From Kuschelorhynchus macadamiae (taxonomy: Eukaryota; Arthropoda; Insecta; Coleoptera; Curculionidae), in contig JAUTXW010000561.1 of the NCBI GenBank assembly GCA_030620095.1, positions 1,426,001 to 1,490,000 of the forward strand: 64,000 nt of DNA, written 5' to 3'. Below the pieces are notes generated by a model, which was given only the letters and a program-made list of their open reading frames with translations, searched no databases and was not told the DNA's origin. The position numbers and the translations under genes were made by a program. Position 1 is the stretch's first letter, and each line of letters begins with the position of its first letter. Shown here piece by piece: positions 61,860 through 64,000 of this stretch.

Positions 61860-62710
61860 TCTCCATTACACTATTATTCGAGTTTTGGGTTTTGTCAAAA
61901 GAAAGACCAAAGACTTTAAAAGCATCGACACTATAAAACTGCTTTTAACCTCACTATTAAGACCCTGGAAAATTCTTCCGTCATATGGAATCCTTATTTT
62001 CAGAATTAGGTACATCAACAGATTGAACCAAGTTGAAAACAAATTTTTAAGACATATTGCTTTTAAGAAGCACCTGCCCTTAAACAATATTAATTATTAC
62101 AGTCTAGAAAAAGAACTAAACTTACAAAATATTACTGAACGTCTAAAAACAGTTGATATTCTCTTTTGCTATAAAATTATAAATAATAATATTAACTGTC
62201 TGGAATTGCTTTCCGAAATACAATTTTATGTTCCTTCTAGAAATCTCGAGAGTTGTAAAAACATTTGAAATTAAATATTATAGGACCTTCTATGGACAAA
62301 ACATACCCCTCTCAAGGATTATGAGAAGTTCAAATTCATTCAATGGTGACTTGTTTAATCTGTTAGACTCTCTTAAATGTATGTTAAAGAAACAATAAAT
62401 GTCCTTAGATCTGGTCGCTAAAGTTAAGCATTGTATTGTTGTATTATGTTCCCATTTTTTCTTTGTTTATTTTTGTTCTTCAACATTTTAACATGACTGC
62501 CAACTCTATTTTTAAATACTTGACTTAAATACCTAGTTAGTGAATGCTTTGACTATGTAAACAATTCTTACTGATATCTTTTTTAATGTGTATTAGATTT
62601 AAAATAGGTACTACTTTATAACTTTAGATACAAATAGATTTTAGTTATAGGCATTAGTACATTGTATGATTGGGTGTATCCCATTTGTTAAATAAATAAA
62701 TAAATAAATA
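61860..62710 (+). mobile_element. 5'-truncated LINE, C-terminal ORF2 and (TAAA)n tail
   Basis: The frame 61885-62265 reads LGFVKRKTKDFKSIDTIKLL (first residue from upstream), RINRLNQVENKFLRHIAF-like sequence, YYSLEKELNLQNITERLKTV and ILFCYKIINNNINCLELLSE. It ends before a noncoding 3' part that finishes in AAATAAATAAATAAATA at about 62691-62709. Truncation just upstream of the C-terminal domain is typical of incomplete reverse transcription. Confidence 0.82.
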
Positions 62711-62865
62711 TATTTACAGTGGACTATATCGAGATTTTGCTTAGCGAAAATACAGACACTGCTTCTCTGATATTCCTCTCTACAAAAGTAAGATATTTTC
62801 TACATTTTGCTAGTGATCCCACAAACAGAGGATGTGTATAATTAAATTACTTTCCACCATGATTC

Positions 62866-63075
62866 TTAAAATTCGTTAACACATAACATGTTCAAATATT
62901 GTGTAGAATGAAGTAAGCGAACTTTAAAAATGAGAGCTAGTTTTAATTGTTCCGGATATATACCGAACTTAACCGAGTTATTTATAATACACATTAATTG
63001 CTCTGTAATTACTGACATCATGAATTTTATTAGGCTTTTAGAAATCTCATCAAAACCACAAGGTTGTAAAAAAAG
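62866..63075 (-). mobile_element. LINE reverse transcriptase entry fragment, antisense
   Basis: The minus strand reads GFDEISKSLIKFMMSVI, EQLMCIINNSVKFGIYPEQL and KLALIFKV. This matches the start of CR1/Jockey reverse transcriptase (GFDEIS...IN-S...G-YP--LK-A-V-P). It lies head-to-head against the plus-strand fragment that begins at about 63085. Confidence 0.75.
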
Positions 63076-63084
63076 TAAGTTTTT

Positions 63085-64000
63085 GTTCAACATTAATATA
63101 TTAAACACAGATACACGAGTAACAAACAACTATATAGGTATATTAGGGGAGTTTGGATACAAAAGTGTTATAAATAAGGAAACTAGAGTGGCAGGTGAAT
63201 CAAAGTCATGCCTAGATCACGTGTTCGTAAAGATTGATAAAAATAGCAAAATAGAAAATATCCTGGGAATGGTACTGATTTCGGGTCTAACAGATCACTA
63301 CCCAGTGGTAATTAATATCAAAATGCAAGATGTTATTCAATCACACAAAAACATAACTAGATTTTATGATAAAGTAGATTACCAAAAAATTAAAAACATA
63401 CTATCAGACTACAAATGGGATTTACTATATGAATGCAATGACCCTAATCAAATAGCTGGTAAACTTGTAAATACTATCAAAAACATTACTAAAAGCTGTA
63501 CGAATAAAGTAAAAATAAAATCAAAAAATCAACGTATCAAACCATGGATCACATCAGGTATATTAACTTCAATAAGGATTAGAGACAAGTTAAAAAGGAA
63601 ATCTGCAAGAAGTCCTGGTAACCTGTAAACTCTAAATGAGTTTAGGGTTTACCGGAATAGGTTAACAAAACTAATAAATAAGGTGAAAAATATGTACTAT
63701 CAAGGAATAATTAATAACAATCTAAAAAACCCTAAAAAAATGTGGAATTCCATAAAACATGCCATAGGCGAAAATAATACTAAACATGAGATAAAAGTAA
63801 TTAAAGATGATAATGGAAAAGATATTTTAGATAATATAGGCATAGCAGAAGAATTAAATAAATACTTTTGTAAAGTAGGCCAGAAACTTGCAAACAAAAT
63901 TGAGAAGCCCCTAAATCCCATTGACGACGGGCCAGTATGCACACACTCCATATTTATGGCTCCAATTTCTGAAACCGAATTATTAAAAGAAATAATGTCA
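63085..64000 (+). mobile_element. LINE ORF2: endonuclease C-terminus toward reverse transcriptase, continues past window
   Basis: The plus strand reads NINILNTDTRVTNNYIGILG, then AGESKSCLDHVFVKIDK (S-x-LDH, endonuclease signature) and SGLTDHYPVVINIK (SDHYP-like catalytic His box, first Ser replaced by Thr). A connector with PWITSGILTSIRIRDKL follows. A stop at 63625 is followed by open reading NRLTKLINKVKNMYYQ and NPKKMWNSIKHAIGE, up to SETELLKEIM at the edge. It is one of the less decayed LINE copies here, with one clear stop, and lies inside CARM1 intron 1. Confidence 0.85.

Noticed and set aside
62720..62787. 68-bp exon-like segment (TTTACAG before, GTAAGA after) that would continue CARM1 in phase
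   Set aside because: It would encode VDYIEILLSENTDTASLIF, which does not match the conserved GK-x-EE...VDIIISEP segment that follows in CARM1; treated as a chance open segment.

Overview
The window is AT-rich nuclear DNA of an insect, most plausibly a beetle, although no single feature proves the order. It has introns with GT/AG borders, an arthropod-type CARM1 gene, and a dense mixture of Penelope-like elements, CR1/Jockey-type LINEs, tRNA-derived SINEs and cut-and-paste DNA transposons, most of them broken. I see no operon-like organisation, CRISPR array, rRNA or intact tRNA gene. I found no evidence for a new multi-gene system. The value of the window lies in three host genes and in well-resolved transposon insertions with readable target-site duplications.

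Host genes. (1) On the minus strand, five coding exons (11156-11298, 6715-6884, 4732-4866, 4268-4472 and 1-48, the last cut by the window edge) splice in frame. They give the N-terminal 227 residues of a glutamine-rich, probably transcription-regulatory protein whose family I cannot name. (2) Also on the minus strand, a two-exon gene (55355-55368 and 54909-55230) encodes a 111-residue nuclear-type protein. Its C-terminal helix resembles the VCF1/FAM104 family (p97/VCP cofactors). (3) On the plus strand, the first coding exon of the arginine methyltransferase CARM1 (PRMT4; Art4/CARMER in flies) runs 58902-59532, and its following intron extends beyond the window end. Genes 2 and 3 are divergent, with about 3.5 kb between them.

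Layout. 1-11.3 kb is the glutamine-rich gene. Its introns hold two opposed Penelope fragments (1.6-3.2 kb), a degenerate array of about 110-bp units (5.7-6.35 kb) and a 3.4-kb DDE transposon with long inverted repeats (7.6-11.04 kb). 11.3-15 kb holds a second DDE transposase relic and a hAT element with perfect 8-bp duplications. 15-30 kb is mostly unassigned AT-rich sequence. It carries a GC-rich island with a TATA/initiator pair (17.5-18.1 kb), TA microsatellites, an inverted-repeat MITE, a LINE, and a Penelope element interrupted by a TTAA-flanked MITE. 30.3-35.9 kb is a nearly identical triplication of a 1.87-kb unit. 36-50 kb contains a tRNA-like SINE head, a hAT-type MITE full of ATCGAT motifs, LINE fragments on both strands, a LINE split by a 480-bp (TA)n expansion, and a Harbinger-type MITE. 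52-58 kb holds tRNA-derived SINEs, the VCF1-like gene and a possible hAT relic. 58.9-64 kb is CARM1 exon 1 plus an intron packed with at least five LINE fragments.

How it fits together. The host genes look ordinary and unlinked in function. The rest records repeated insertion: elements within elements, microsatellites growing inside coding relics, and local tandem duplication. All identifications come from reading motifs by eye; no database search was run.
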